From Candidatus Cloacimonadota bacterium (GTDB taxonomy: Bacteria > Cloacimonadota > Cloacimonadia > JGIOTU-2): DNA of 64,000 nucleotides. The stretch covers positions 1 through 64,000 of the forward strand of contig JAFGDR010000036.1 of assembly GCA_016932035.1 (NCBI GenBank). The letters run 5' to 3'. The stretch's first letter is position 1; each line of letters opens with the position of its first letter. Positions 25,374 to 34,176 of this stretch are shown here, one piece after another. The notes under the pieces were generated by a model, which saw only the letters and a list, made by a program, of their open reading frames with translations, did not search any database and had not been told where the DNA came from. Position numbers and translations under genes: made by a program.

Positions 25374-27719
25374 CTATTTCTCCTTGTTTTTCAAATATGT
25401 TAAAGCCACTTTCTCCTGCGTGATTGGCATAGTTTTTACCCTGATCTCGAGTGCATCCTGCAATGCATTCGCTATCATTGGAGCTGCAGGTATCATCGTA
25501 TGTTCACCAACTCCACGTGCACCAAAAGGACCATCCGGCTGCGGAACTTCTATTATGATAGGCACGATCTCGTCGGGAATATCCTTTGCCGTTGGAATCT
25601 TATAATCAGTGAAGTTTGGATTGAGCAATTTCCCTTTGTCATCATACCGAATATCTTCATAAAGTACAGTAGAAAGCCCCTGCAGCAAACCTCCGGTGAT
25701 CTGACCTTTCACCAAATCTGGATTGATCGCTTTGCCGGCATCGATGGCTTCGACAGCTTTTTTAACATGCATTTTGCCCGTATCTTTATCAACTTCAAGT
25801 ATAATCGCCGCAGCGCCGACGGTGTAATGTACATTAGGATGACCACCCTGACTTGTTTCCGGATCACTATATGCAGAGGTGAACTCAGGCATAAAAATAC
25901 CTTTCCCTAATATTGGACCACCTCTAAAAGTCCCGTCCTTTGCCTGAATGCCGTTTATCACAAAATCCTTGAGGGGGAGTTCGAAATCCGGTTTTGTTTT
26001 ACATTTTACTTTTTCATCTTCCAGATATAATTGCTCTTTGGGAAGCACACATGCTCTTTCGATCACCTCAAATATCTGATCTCGTGCATTGATCGCTGCA
26101 TTCTTGACAGCATTTCCGCATGACCAGGTGACGTGTGAAGCAACGGTCTGCCATTCGTAGGGATTTCGATCAGTATCAGGATTTTCTGTTCGAATTTTCG
26201 AAACAGGAACAGTAAGAATTTCAGCAGCTATCTGAGCCATGACTGTTAGAAAACCCTGTCCCATATCCATGCCGGATACAAGAATATTCAGACTTCCGTC
26301 TTCGCTGAATTTTACAAATGCTGCTGACGATGCATTTGGCGGCATTGCAGGTGCTTTCCAGATGAGCGAGAATCCCTTACCAATCGCCTTATGTGGATCA
26401 TCAGACTTGACCTTCTTACCCCACTCGATTTCTTTTTCTACTGCTTCGATCGCTTTATGTAATCCGCTTGGATTCATGGGAACACCATATGCAAGGATAT
26501 CACCTTCTTTGATTGCATTCTTTTTACGAATTGCAACCGGATCGAGTTTGAGATATGCAGCAATTCTATCTATATGTGATTCCAAACCGAACATGAATTC
26601 CGAGTAACCAAATCCTCTATACGCTCCACATGGCGGGAGGTTTGTGTATAGACAGACAGAATCAATGAAGATAATCGGGAATCGATATGGTCCAGTCGCA
26701 GAGAGCCCTATTGCATTTACCACATTTGCACCATATTCGGCAGATGCTCCTGCATCCCAGTATAATCTATGATCGATAGCAGTAAATGTGCCATCCTTTT
26801 TCGCACCGATCTTGAGTTTGGCAATAACGCCAAGTCGTTGTGAGGTATTGTAGAATTCTCTTTCCCGAGACCAGATAACCTGCACAGGATTTCCTCTCAG
26901 TTTTGTTGCCATCGCAGCAGCGAGAATTTCCATGGAAACACCAGCTTTCCCACCGAAACCTCCACCGATCGGAGGTGCAATAACACGTATGTCTTTGTGG
27001 GTGAAACCGAGTGGTGCAAGCGCTTCGGCAAAGAGATTTCTTTGTGTATGTGGTGACTGCGACGATGCCCATACAGTCAATCTGCCGGACAAATCACATA
27101 AACCGACCGCTGCGTGCGTTTCGATCGGACAATGGGAATATCGCGGAACACTGTATGTATCTTCGAGTATGTAATCTGCTTCTGCAAATCCCTTTTTGAT
27201 ATCACCTCGTCTCGTTTTACGCCAGTGGGCAATATTCGTTTTTGCTTGAGGAAAAAACCATGGAACATGTATATAGTCACCAAGATCAAGATGTATAAGT
27301 GTAGCATCCTTTTTTAATGCTTCCATTTGATCGAGTAATGCTGGAAGGGCTTCGTACTCGACCTTTACAAGTTTAGCTGCGCGTTCAGCAATTCGTTTAT
27401 CACGAGAGACCACTGCAGCGATCTGCTCTCCGACAAATCTTACACGATCCATAGCAAAGATATATCTATCTTTCATATAAAGCCCGAATTTGTAGGGAAA
27501 ATCTTTGCCCGTGAATACTGCAATCACTCCCGGAAACCTTTGAGCTTCAGAGATATCAATATGCTTGATAAGTGCATGAGCTTCAGTACTTTCGACGAGA
27601 GCCGTATAAAGAAGGTTTGAACCATATTCCAGGTCGTCTGTAAAGTGTGTCGCACCACTAACTTTTTCTTTACCATCGATTCTAACAATTGGTTTACCAA
27701 CGAATTTCAGATCACTCAT
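25374..27719 (-). CDS. Molybdenum hydroxylase large (Mo-cofactor) subunit, xanthine dehydrogenase family
   Basis: This 781-residue catalytic subunit hydroxylates an N-heterocycle or aldehyde using water. Cofactor motifs are GGGFGGKAGVSME, GAYRGFGYSEFMFGLE, MDMGQGFLTVMAQIAAE and the C-terminal FGARGVGEHT with the catalytic Glu. AYRGFG excludes CO dehydrogenase, which has AYRCSFR. The frame is open 12 codons further upstream, but the ATG at 27719 has an ideal AAGGAGG in the end of the 2Fe-2S gene, which it overlaps by 8 bases. With the FAD and 2Fe-2S subunits it forms a complete heterotrimer. Uracil to barbiturate is the proposed reaction, judged only by the neighbouring permease and hydrolases; xanthine, nicotinate or hydroxypyrimidines remain possible. 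Confidence 0.93.
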   Translation of the reverse strand: MSDLKFVGKPIVRIDGKEKVSGATHFTDDLEYGSNLLYTALVESTEAHALIKHIDISEAQRFPGVIAVFTGKDFPYKFGLYMKDRYIFAMDRVRFVGEQIAAVVSRDKRIAERAAKLVKVEYEALPALLDQMEALKKDATLIHLDLGDYIHVPWFFPQAKTNIAHWRKTRRGDIKKGFAEADYILEDTYSVPRYSHCPIETHAAVGLCDLSGRLTVWASSQSPHTQRNLFAEALAPLGFTHKDIRVIAPPIGGGFGGKAGVSMEILAAAMATKLRGNPVQVIWSREREFYNTSQRLGVIAKLKIGAKKDGTFTAIDHRLYWDAGASAEYGANVVNAIGLSATGPYRFPIIFIDSVCLYTNLPPCGAYRGFGYSEFMFGLESHIDRIAAYLKLDPVAIRKKNAIKEGDILAYGVPMNPSGLHKAIEAVEKEIEWGKKVKSDDPHKAIGKGFSLIWKAPAMPPNASSAAFVKFSEDGSLNILVSGMDMGQGFLTVMAQIAAEILTVPVSKIRTENPDTDRNPYEWQTVASHVTWSCGNAVKNAAINARDQIFEVIERACVLPKEQLYLEDEKVKCKTKPDFELPLKDFVINGIQAKDGTFRGGPILGKGIFMPEFTSAYSDPETSQGGHPNVHYTVGAAAIILEVDKDTGKMHVKKAVEAIDAGKAINPDLVKGQITGGLLQGLSTVLYEDIRYDDKGKLLNPNFTDYKIPTAKDIPDEIVPIIIEVPQPDGPFGARGVGEHTMIPAAPMIANALQDALEIRVKTMPITQEKVALTYLKNKEK

Positions 27720-28179
27720 TATTACCCTCCTTTGTTGCATTTTCGACAGCTTCAAGGATCGGTAAATAACCAGTACATCTGCATAGATTTCCTGAAAGTG
27801 CTTCTTTTATCTCTTCTCGTGTTGGATGTGGATTATTATTGAGAAGTTCTGTTGCAGAAATGATTACACCCGGTGCACAGAATCCGCATTGAAAGGCATT
27901 ATTATCTATCATTGATTCCTGCACTTTGCTCAAACCATCTTTCGATATACCTTCGACCGTAACAATCTCCTGTCCATCGACTTCCACAGCAAGAATCAAG
28001 CAGCTCCGAACACTTTTTCCGTTAAGAAGTACACTGCATGAACCGCAGTCACCCCTATCGCATCCACACTTCGGACTCTTAACTCCGAGTTTTTCTCGGA
28101 GTACATCGAGAAGGATTTCATGCGGTTCGATATCGACTAGACGTTTCTCATTATTAAGAGTAATTTTGATCTTATGCAT
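27712..28179 (-). CDS. Molybdenum hydroxylase 2Fe-2S subunit
   Basis: The 155-residue small subunit holds a plant-type 2Fe-2S cluster (GCDRGDCGSC with Cys40, 45 and 48, plus Cys60) and a second helical cluster (FQCGFCAPG and NLCRCTGY). This is the standard layout for XdhC/CoxS-type proteins. The frame extends four codons further, but ATG 28179 with GGAGG at 28185-28190 is the better start; it overlaps the FAD-subunit stop by 8 bases. It relays electrons from the Mo site to FAD. Confidence 0.95.
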   Translation of the reverse strand: MHKIKITLNNEKRLVDIEPHEILLDVLREKLGVKSPKCGCDRGDCGSCSVLLNGKSVRSCLILAVEVDGQEIVTVEGISKDGLSKVQESMIDNNAFQCGFCAPGVIISATELLNNNPHPTREEIKEALSGNLCRCTGYLPILEAVENATKEGNNE

Positions 28180-29044
28180 TTTCACCTCCATGAAGCCTGG
28201 AAACAGCTTTCATCAATCCCCGTTCTAACATTATACCCATCATGTGTTCACGATATTCTTTCGATGCCCGTACATCACTGATCGGAAATATATTATTAAG
28301 CATTATCTGCTTTGCTTCTTGGATTACATTCTGATCTATTACTTTTCCATTAAGAAATTCTTCAATATGATATAAGCGTTTTGGGATCGGACCTACAGCG
28401 CAACAAGCTACATGATACTGATCATCATCAAATGCAAGGATACAAATCCCTGCTTGTGCAAGATCCTCACCCGAGTACCGTCCAAGTCTTTCATAGCATC
28501 CAGCATGCTTTCTTTCGGGAAAATGTAATGCAATTCCTGTGACAATTTCATCTGACTTCAATGTCGTCTTTTTGGGACCTGCAAACCATTCTGTAATCGG
28601 TACAATCCTATCTTTCGAAGCACTTCTGACAATGACATCGGCATCATATACGAGCAAGATCGGTGCAGAATCAGCTGACGGGACAGCAGAGCAGATATTA
28701 CCTATCATTGTTGCCCTGTTGCGGATTCCCATCGATGCAACGGTTAAGGACATTTCCTTGATCAAGGGAAAATATCTTTGAATAATCTCTGATTCAATCA
28801 ATTCTGAGAACGTAATACATGCACCGATGAAAAGGATATTCTCATCAAAAGTGATCTCGTGAAATGCTTCGATACCTTTGATATCGATCACAACATCCGG
28901 TGCAATGATATTATCCTTCATTTGGACAACAAGATCGGTGCCCCCAGCGAGGATGCGAGTTTTATCACGATATTCTGCGCGCAACTGCAAGACCTCTTCA
29001 ATGTTACGTGGGTTATAATATTCGAAATCATGAAGTATAGACAT
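28172..29044 (-). CDS. Molybdenum hydroxylase FAD-binding subunit
   Basis: The 290-residue medium subunit has the FAD-binding loop ILAGGTDLVVQMK, ASMGIRNRATMIGNICSAVPSADS (in two parts) and the CO-dehydrogenase flavoprotein C-terminal domain. The second FAD motif reads TMIGN where TIGGN is usual, a small deviation that leaves the fold intact. Electrons would pass from here to NAD+ or ferredoxin; no partner is encoded nearby. It starts 146 bases after the cyclase-family gene, the only sizeable gap in the operon. Confidence 0.93.
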   Translation of the reverse strand: MSILHDFEYYNPRNIEEVLQLRAEYRDKTRILAGGTDLVVQMKDNIIAPDVVIDIKGIEAFHEITFDENILFIGACITFSELIESEIIQRYFPLIKEMSLTVASMGIRNRATMIGNICSAVPSADSAPILLVYDADVIVRSASKDRIVPITEWFAGPKKTTLKSDEIVTGIALHFPERKHAGCYERLGRYSGEDLAQAGICILAFDDDQYHVACCAVGPIPKRLYHIEEFLNGKVIDQNVIQEAKQIMLNNIFPISDVRASKEYREHMMGIMLERGLMKAVSRLHGGENA

Positions 29045-29054
29045 ATAATCCTTT

Positions 29055-29075
29055 CGCTTTAAATAAACTAAAGCG
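29055..29075. promoter_or_regulatory. Stem-loop in the gap between the cyclase and hydroxylase genes
   Basis: CGCTTTA and TAAAGCG form a 7-bp stem with a 7-base loop just upstream of the ribosome binding site of the FAD-subunit gene. The 146-base gap also holds ATTCTCATTGTAATAAGAAT, an imperfect inverted repeat (about 29122-29145). Either could be an internal control point or mRNA processing site of the operon. Confidence 0.3.
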
Positions 29076-29190
29076 CAATAATTTTTAAATCCTCCCGATT
29101 ATCGGAACTAATGACAATAACATTCTCATTGTAATAAGAATAAATCTTTAGTATTTTGTCTTTAGTTTTTTTTTATTGAATATCTTTTTT

Positions 29191-30009
29191 TTACTTCGGG
29201 GGTTCAAGAGCTACTATACGACACATTGATGATTCCAGTTCAAGACCGCGAAGCGGGAACAATCCGATCCAAACACGTTTATTATTCACCTTGTTGATCT
29301 CACCGCCAAGGTTTTCCGCATGAACTAATCCTTTGGGGAACAATTTCAGATGCATGACCTGGTAGTACTCCTCGAGTGGGAACATCTCGTCCCATGATTG
29401 ATTGTATTTTGCTTTGAGTTTATTGTCAGCTTCAATAAATTTCTTTGGATGCCAGTCGCGGATAATCGTATTCATGGGATGGTCAGCACTTCCGCAGTCC
29501 ACACCAATCCATTTGAATTTCATTTCCAAAGCCCATGTATGGAAATCCGGATCAGGTCCCGGATGCTTCACAAAATAACGCACTTCGTCAGACTCTGGCT
29601 GATCCCAGCTATAACGGTGATATCCTGTATTGATGATAAGAATATCCCCTTTTTTGATCTCAGCTTTGCTTTTCAGCATATCAGGTGAATAGAGTGAGTA
29701 ATCCTCAACCTCGTCCGAGATATCGACCACAACACCATGCCCGATCCAGTCTTCGATCGGCACTTGTCCGATGGTCTTTCCGCTTCCGAAGAAGTGTATC
29801 TGTCCATCGATATGCGTACCCACATGATTACTTGTTTTGATGATCTGTCCGTTAGCTCCCTGTCCCATGTGCGCACCTGCTAGACGTTTGAAGTATTGAA
29901 CCTGCAAGGGCATGTAACTCGGCCATGGAGGTGTGTGGACGCTGAGGGGTTGCGTCAGGTCATACACCCGCACCTTATCCATAAATTCGAGAAATTCGTT
30001 GTTATTCAT
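29191..30009 (-). CDS. Cyclase-family metal-dependent hydrolase (kynurenine formamidase/isatin hydrolase fold)
   Basis: This 272-residue protein carries the family's metal signature NHVGTHIDGQIHFF (His62, His66, Asp68, His72) and a later HAENLGGE with conserved Glu. Known members hydrolyse N-formylkynurenine or open the cyclic amide of isatin with Mn or Zn. Here it sits between the DUF1116 gene (11 bases away) and the molybdenum hydroxylase genes. A ring-opening role on a hydroxylated cyclic imide, for example barbiturate to ureidomalonate, fits the gene order. Known barbiturases belong to a different family, so this would be an analogous enzyme. The function is inference, the family assignment firm. 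No signal peptide is seen. Confidence 0.9.
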   Translation of the reverse strand: MNNNEFLEFMDKVRVYDLTQPLSVHTPPWPSYMPLQVQYFKRLAGAHMGQGANGQIIKTSNHVGTHIDGQIHFFGSGKTIGQVPIEDWIGHGVVVDISDEVEDYSLYSPDMLKSKAEIKKGDILIINTGYHRYSWDQPESDEVRYFVKHPGPDPDFHTWALEMKFKWIGVDCGSADHPMNTIIRDWHPKKFIEADNKLKAKYNQSWDEMFPLEEYYQVMHLKLFPKGLVHAENLGGEINKVNNKRVWIGLFPLRGLELESSMCRIVALEPPK

Positions 30010-30020
30010 AGGATCTCCTA

Positions 30021-31439
30021 CTATTTATTCTTTTCTTTTTTATCCAATGATGTTATAAAGCCGGCAAGGGCTTTTTTAAATGGTTCATACGGAGCACTCA
30101 ACACTCCTGCGCCAACCTGTCCGACTCCCGGTTTTTTGTGTGCAACACCTGTATCAATAAAGGGTAATATTCCTTTTTCATTAACCTTAATCACATCAAT
30201 TCCCGTGGGTGTTCCACGGAAGTTCAGTGCAGGTATCTGATACATATTATTTTCTCCGGCTGTGATCTCATACATTTCCTGGGAATAATTAAGCGCATCT
30301 TTTGCAGCACCACCGATGAACTGAACAATTGCCGGTGACGCTGCGATTGCAAAGCCGCCGAGTCCGTTTGTCTCTGTTATGGAACTATCCCCAATATCGC
30401 GATTTGCATCATTTTTTGTATATCCCGGGAAGAATAATGCATCAGGGATTGGTGCCTGACCGACAAACCATTGATTTTTCGTACCGGAAAGTTGCAAGCC
30501 AAAATCCGTTCCATTACGCGTCATTGCCACAACAACACTACTCCCTTTGATATTTCGAGCTGCGTCGAGGGTGACTTTGCATGCAGGCATGGATAGATTC
30601 AGGAAGAAATGGTCATTTCCGTTTATGAATTCCAGCACCTTGATCGCGATATCTTTATCATTTGTTTTGATCACTACAGGTGCAATCGTTCGATAAAAGA
30701 GTGAGGTGGCAGCCCTGTTTCTGTTATGGACTTCATCACCCATATGAAGTGCCTGAGCAATCAGGTTTTTCAGATCGATCTTTCCGAGTTCTCTAACTGC
30801 CTTTTTCAGTGCCGGATACAGTACTGCTTCCATCCATTTGAGCTTTTTAACAACGTCATCGCTGAAAGCACCATAACGAAGCACTTTCCCCAAACCTTCA
30901 TTCATGGTGCAGTATGCATGATTGCCAAAGGTTTCGTTTTTCAGGACAAAAACCGGCATAGAAGCTGAAACGATACCAGCCATTGGCCCCACCGTTTTGT
31001 GTTCATGACAGGGCGCATACTCGATCTCTCCCGACGATGCCAGTTTCTCTGCTTCTTTGGGATTTTTTGCCATACCTTCGTACATCAGTGCACCGATTAT
31101 CGCACCACGCATAGGACCGCACATTCTCTCCCATGTGATCGATGGTCCAGCATGAAGAATGAGATTTTTCTTCATACCAGGGATCACATCGATTGCACGA
31201 TCTAGATCGATGAGTACCGGTGCACCTTTCAAAATTTTCTCAAGGCACTTTTTGTTCTGCTTCTCGATATATGATTCGTTATTCGAAAGAACGTTTAGTA
31301 TTTTTTTATCCAATTCTGCTGGTGGTTTCCAGTCAACCTGAACAGCATGAGCACCAGCTTCTTCAACATTTTCTTTGAACGAACTTAGCCCTATATTAAT
31401 TACATTCAAATCTTTATTAAAAGGATCACTTTTTGCCAT
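30021..31439 (-). CDS. DUF1116 protein (YlbE/AllG-like)
   Basis: The 472-residue protein matches DUF1116, represented by E. coli YlbE of the allantoin/oxamate locus: HAVQVDWKPPAE, NLILHAGPSITWERMCGPMRGA, GEIEYAPCHEHKTVGPMAGI and FGNHAYCTMNEGLGKVLR. As I recall, YlbE with FdrA and YlbF has been reported to act as an oxamate carbamoyltransferase that splits oxalurate into oxamate and carbamoyl phosphate. It overlaps fdrA by 14 bases, so the two are coupled. No membrane segments or cofactor motifs are visible. In this operon the substrate may be a different ureido acid. Confidence 0.9.
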   Translation of the reverse strand: MAKSDPFNKDLNVINIGLSSFKENVEEAGAHAVQVDWKPPAELDKKILNVLSNNESYIEKQNKKCLEKILKGAPVLIDLDRAIDVIPGMKKNLILHAGPSITWERMCGPMRGAIIGALMYEGMAKNPKEAEKLASSGEIEYAPCHEHKTVGPMAGIVSASMPVFVLKNETFGNHAYCTMNEGLGKVLRYGAFSDDVVKKLKWMEAVLYPALKKAVRELGKIDLKNLIAQALHMGDEVHNRNRAATSLFYRTIAPVVIKTNDKDIAIKVLEFINGNDHFFLNLSMPACKVTLDAARNIKGSSVVVAMTRNGTDFGLQLSGTKNQWFVGQAPIPDALFFPGYTKNDANRDIGDSSITETNGLGGFAIAASPAIVQFIGGAAKDALNYSQEMYEITAGENNMYQIPALNFRGTPTGIDVIKVNEKGILPFIDTGVAHKKPGVGQVGAGVLSAPYEPFKKALAGFITSLDKKEKNK

Positions 31440-33027
31440 ATGATTGTTCCTTTGCTCTTTTATATGATATATTTTGGATGATCAAACCTGCATATTCAGC
31501 GGCAGCGGCATTTGATTCAAAAACAAATACACCAGCTTTTTTCAGTTCATTTATCACCATCTTTTTATCTTGAGGGTCTTCTTTTGTACCAGTAACTGAA
31601 CAGATGAAGATAATCTCCTTACCGGTTGACTGAGATTGTGCTCCTTTTATGATAGGAACGAGTTCTTCTGCAGGATACATATTCGATCCAAATCCGAGTA
31701 CCACATCAAACAGTATAACTGCAACATTTTTGTCCTTTACTTCCTGGAGGATTCTTCTGTTCCGCAATGAATAATCGATCATCGGGTGCGGTCTGCCGAG
31801 CGTAAATTCATCTGCACCTATATCGATAAGTGTATTTTTCTTACTCTTCCATGGATCTTTCAAGACAAATTCTTTGTCTAAAGTTATGTTGTTATACACA
31901 TCTGCGACCATATCTTGAAGAATGATTTGTGCTTCTTCACAGAGTGTGCCGCCGCAGAAAAGTCCGCGAATATATTTTTGCTTATCTGAGAAGTTTTGAA
32001 TGATATTAAATATTCTTTTTTCATCCACCAAATCAGCTTTTCGTTTCCCGAGATAGTCCTCAACAGAATGCCAATTCTCATCTTTGGAAATCTTTTCTGC
32101 GATTAGTGCGGCTTGTTCGAGCGTATGTGCCGGGATGATCTTTGTATCTGTCAAAATCTTTTTATCACTTCCAAGAAAAACTGCGACGATCGGCTTTTTT
32201 ATATCTTTTGATTTTTCAACTATTTTATCGACCACTACCTCTGCAGGTGGTTTGGAAGCAAGCACGATTACCTGAGTATTTTCGTCACGATCCAATGCAT
32301 CCAAGGCTTGCAAGAACATGATACCGCCGACCTCTTTTTTCACATCCCGTCCACCTGTGCCGATAGCCTGGGATATGCCGACTCCCCTGTCCGAAAGGAT
32401 CGAGCTGATCTCCTGCAGACCGGTTCCTGAAGCAGCAACAATACCAACATTTCCTCTTTTTACAACATTTGCAAAAGCAAGAGGAATGCCGTTTATGATA
32501 GCAGTACCGCAATCCGGTCCCATCACAAAAAGACCTTTCTCATGTGCATACGTTTTCAAAGCGATCTCATCTTCGAGCGGGACATTATCCGAAAAGATCA
32601 TCACATGCAATCCCTTTTTCAATGCCTTCATTGCTTCCCGCTCTGCATATTTACCCGCAATCGAGATAAGTACAAGATTCGCATCCGGCATACTTTTCAG
32701 GGCGGTATCCAGACTCTTGGGCAAAAAATCCTCGGTATCACTCATCTCTTTCCTGATCGAATCCAAAATGCCATCAACGTGCTGCAATGCTTCTTTTGCA
32801 TCCTCGTCTGTTTTTGCTTTGACACATATAAGAAGATCAGAACTCTCTGCTTTCCTGAATTCTGGAATGAATAATCCCGATGCATCGAGGATCGATCTGT
32901 TCTCTTCTGTGTTCATCACAACAGCAGCATCGAGTACACCATCCAAGCCGTTCAATTTCTGAGCAACGATCATCAATGTGACCGAATCAAAATATTCCCC
33001 TTTGTTAATTTTTCCTTTTATAACCAC
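31426..33027 (-). CDS. fdrA: FdrA (acyl-CoA synthetase-like carbamoyltransferase component)
   Basis: This 533-residue protein resembles succinyl-CoA synthetase subunits: a CoA-binding-like N-terminal half with VMGPDCGTAIINGIPLAFAN, GIVAASGTGLQEISSILSD and GISQAIGTGGRDV, and a ligase-like C-terminal half (FCGGTLCEEAQ, DIGADEFTLGRPHPMID, LFDVVLGFGSN). FdrA always travels with DUF1116 and DUF2877. The trio is proposed to transfer a carbamoyl group between a ureido acid and phosphate. It overlaps the DUF2877 gene by 10 bases and DUF1116 by 14. A carbamate kinase usually completes the set to make ATP; none is in this window. Confidence 0.93.
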   Translation of the reverse strand: MVIKGKINKGEYFDSVTLMIVAQKLNGLDGVLDAAVVMNTEENRSILDASGLFIPEFRKAESSDLLICVKAKTDEDAKEALQHVDGILDSIRKEMSDTEDFLPKSLDTALKSMPDANLVLISIAGKYAEREAMKALKKGLHVMIFSDNVPLEDEIALKTYAHEKGLFVMGPDCGTAIINGIPLAFANVVKRGNVGIVAASGTGLQEISSILSDRGVGISQAIGTGGRDVKKEVGGIMFLQALDALDRDENTQVIVLASKPPAEVVVDKIVEKSKDIKKPIVAVFLGSDKKILTDTKIIPAHTLEQAALIAEKISKDENWHSVEDYLGKRKADLVDEKRIFNIIQNFSDKQKYIRGLFCGGTLCEEAQIILQDMVADVYNNITLDKEFVLKDPWKSKKNTLIDIGADEFTLGRPHPMIDYSLRNRRILQEVKDKNVAVILFDVVLGFGSNMYPAEELVPIIKGAQSQSTGKEIIFICSVTGTKEDPQDKKMVINELKKAGVFVFESNAAAAEYAGLIIQNISYKRAKEQSYGKK

Positions 33028-33893
33028 AGCTCACCTGCTTTCTTCCATGCAAATATAAATCCCACAAGCGTATCCGCTCCAGAGGTTGCTCCCACATCCA
33101 ATAAAGATTCAACATGCGACATTAACTGCTCGTGGTTTTTCTGAAAAAGTGACATAATAAAATTCTTGAATCGCTCATTGAACAATCCCTTGTATGCACT
33201 GGTGAGAAAGGAATTTGAGATAAAATTCTCACCCTGGGCATATGTGTATATCAGTTTCCTTACTTCGGAAAGATCATTACCTTTGATCTCATGTTTAACA
33301 TACAATCCCGAAAGAAGTCCGGCAAGGAAGTCATCTCCGCTCGGGGTAAGACCGAATCCGCATCCTTTGATCCAAGCAATCCCCTTTTTTAGATTTTCCA
33401 AAGTCCCTTTCTGCATGTATTCGATCCCTTGCTTTATTCGTTGTAAAAATGCTCTCTCGAAGGTTGTTGCGAAAAACGTTTCTCTTTTTTCATTGAAAAG
33501 AAAACTTAAGCTTTTTTCCGGGCTTTGTTCCGCAAGAAAGGATTCTACAAAGTTCAAATTTTCATAAAGTTTATCTACTTTAGCATTCTGGAATGTGATC
33601 TTTGAATGGTACTTCAAATCTTCATGCAACTGAAATGGGATCTTGTTTATGATAATAACATTTTGAAGCACAATAAGAGAGTGTATTTCACGTAGATCAA
33701 AGTAATGCAGAATGATATTGAATGGTCCTTTTCCAATGTCCTGATTTACGATTGAAAGAAGTATATTTCCATTCTGAAGATTGATCGTTCTGCTAAACCT
33801 CGAATGAATGTGATAAATACCCTCTGTAATGGTATCTCCATAGCTGATCAGTTTTGGGCAATAGTAATTTGGATTTCCACGTAATGAACTCAT
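33018..33893 (-). CDS. DUF2877 protein (YlbF/AllH-like)
   Basis: The 291-residue protein matches DUF2877, represented by E. coli YlbF. The diagnostic segment is GCGFGLTPSGDDFLAGLLSG near the middle, with a C-terminal SGADTLVGFIFAW helix. It is the first gene of the ten-gene minus-strand run and overlaps fdrA by 10 bases. With FdrA and DUF1116 it should form the carbamoyltransferase complex; its individual role is not known. Confidence 0.88.
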   Translation of the reverse strand: MSSLRGNPNYYCPKLISYGDTITEGIYHIHSRFSRTINLQNGNILLSIVNQDIGKGPFNIILHYFDLREIHSLIVLQNVIIINKIPFQLHEDLKYHSKITFQNAKVDKLYENLNFVESFLAEQSPEKSLSFLFNEKRETFFATTFERAFLQRIKQGIEYMQKGTLENLKKGIAWIKGCGFGLTPSGDDFLAGLLSGLYVKHEIKGNDLSEVRKLIYTYAQGENFISNSFLTSAYKGLFNERFKNFIMSLFQKNHEQLMSHVESLLDVGATSGADTLVGFIFAWKKAGELWL

Positions 33894-33957
33894 TATGGAT
33901 TTTCTTTCTTATGTATTTTCATATCATTCATTTTCATGATCTCGCATCAACGTATTG

Positions 33958-33986
33958 AGTCATGAAACAAGGTTCTGAGTTGTCAA
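33958..33986 (-). promoter_or_regulatory. Possible promoter of the catabolic operon
   Basis: On the minus strand TTGACA (33986-33981) is followed after 17 bases by ATGACT (33963-33958), about 65 bases before the DUF2877 start. The -35 box is perfect and the -10 box poor. The rest of the 283-base gap 33894-34176 is AT-rich with no gene or clear operator. Confidence 0.28.
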
Positions 33987-34176
33987 GAAAATGGTAGGAG
34001 TATCCCTATTAAATTACACCTATTAAAGAATAGTACACAAAGAATAAACTTAAGTAAATATCGGAATACTTAATTTTGTTATATCTTTCTTTGTCTATCG
34101 GGGATTAATAATACTTATTATAAGTATATATACTTTCTCACAATTCAGACTGTGCTTAAGTAAGTTTTGATATCCT

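Noticed and set aside
32318-32962. A 214-codon plus-strand open frame opposite fdrA
   Set aside because: It is the antisense shadow of a clear FdrA coding sequence; its translation is low in family signals and rich in Ser and Phe, as such shadows are.
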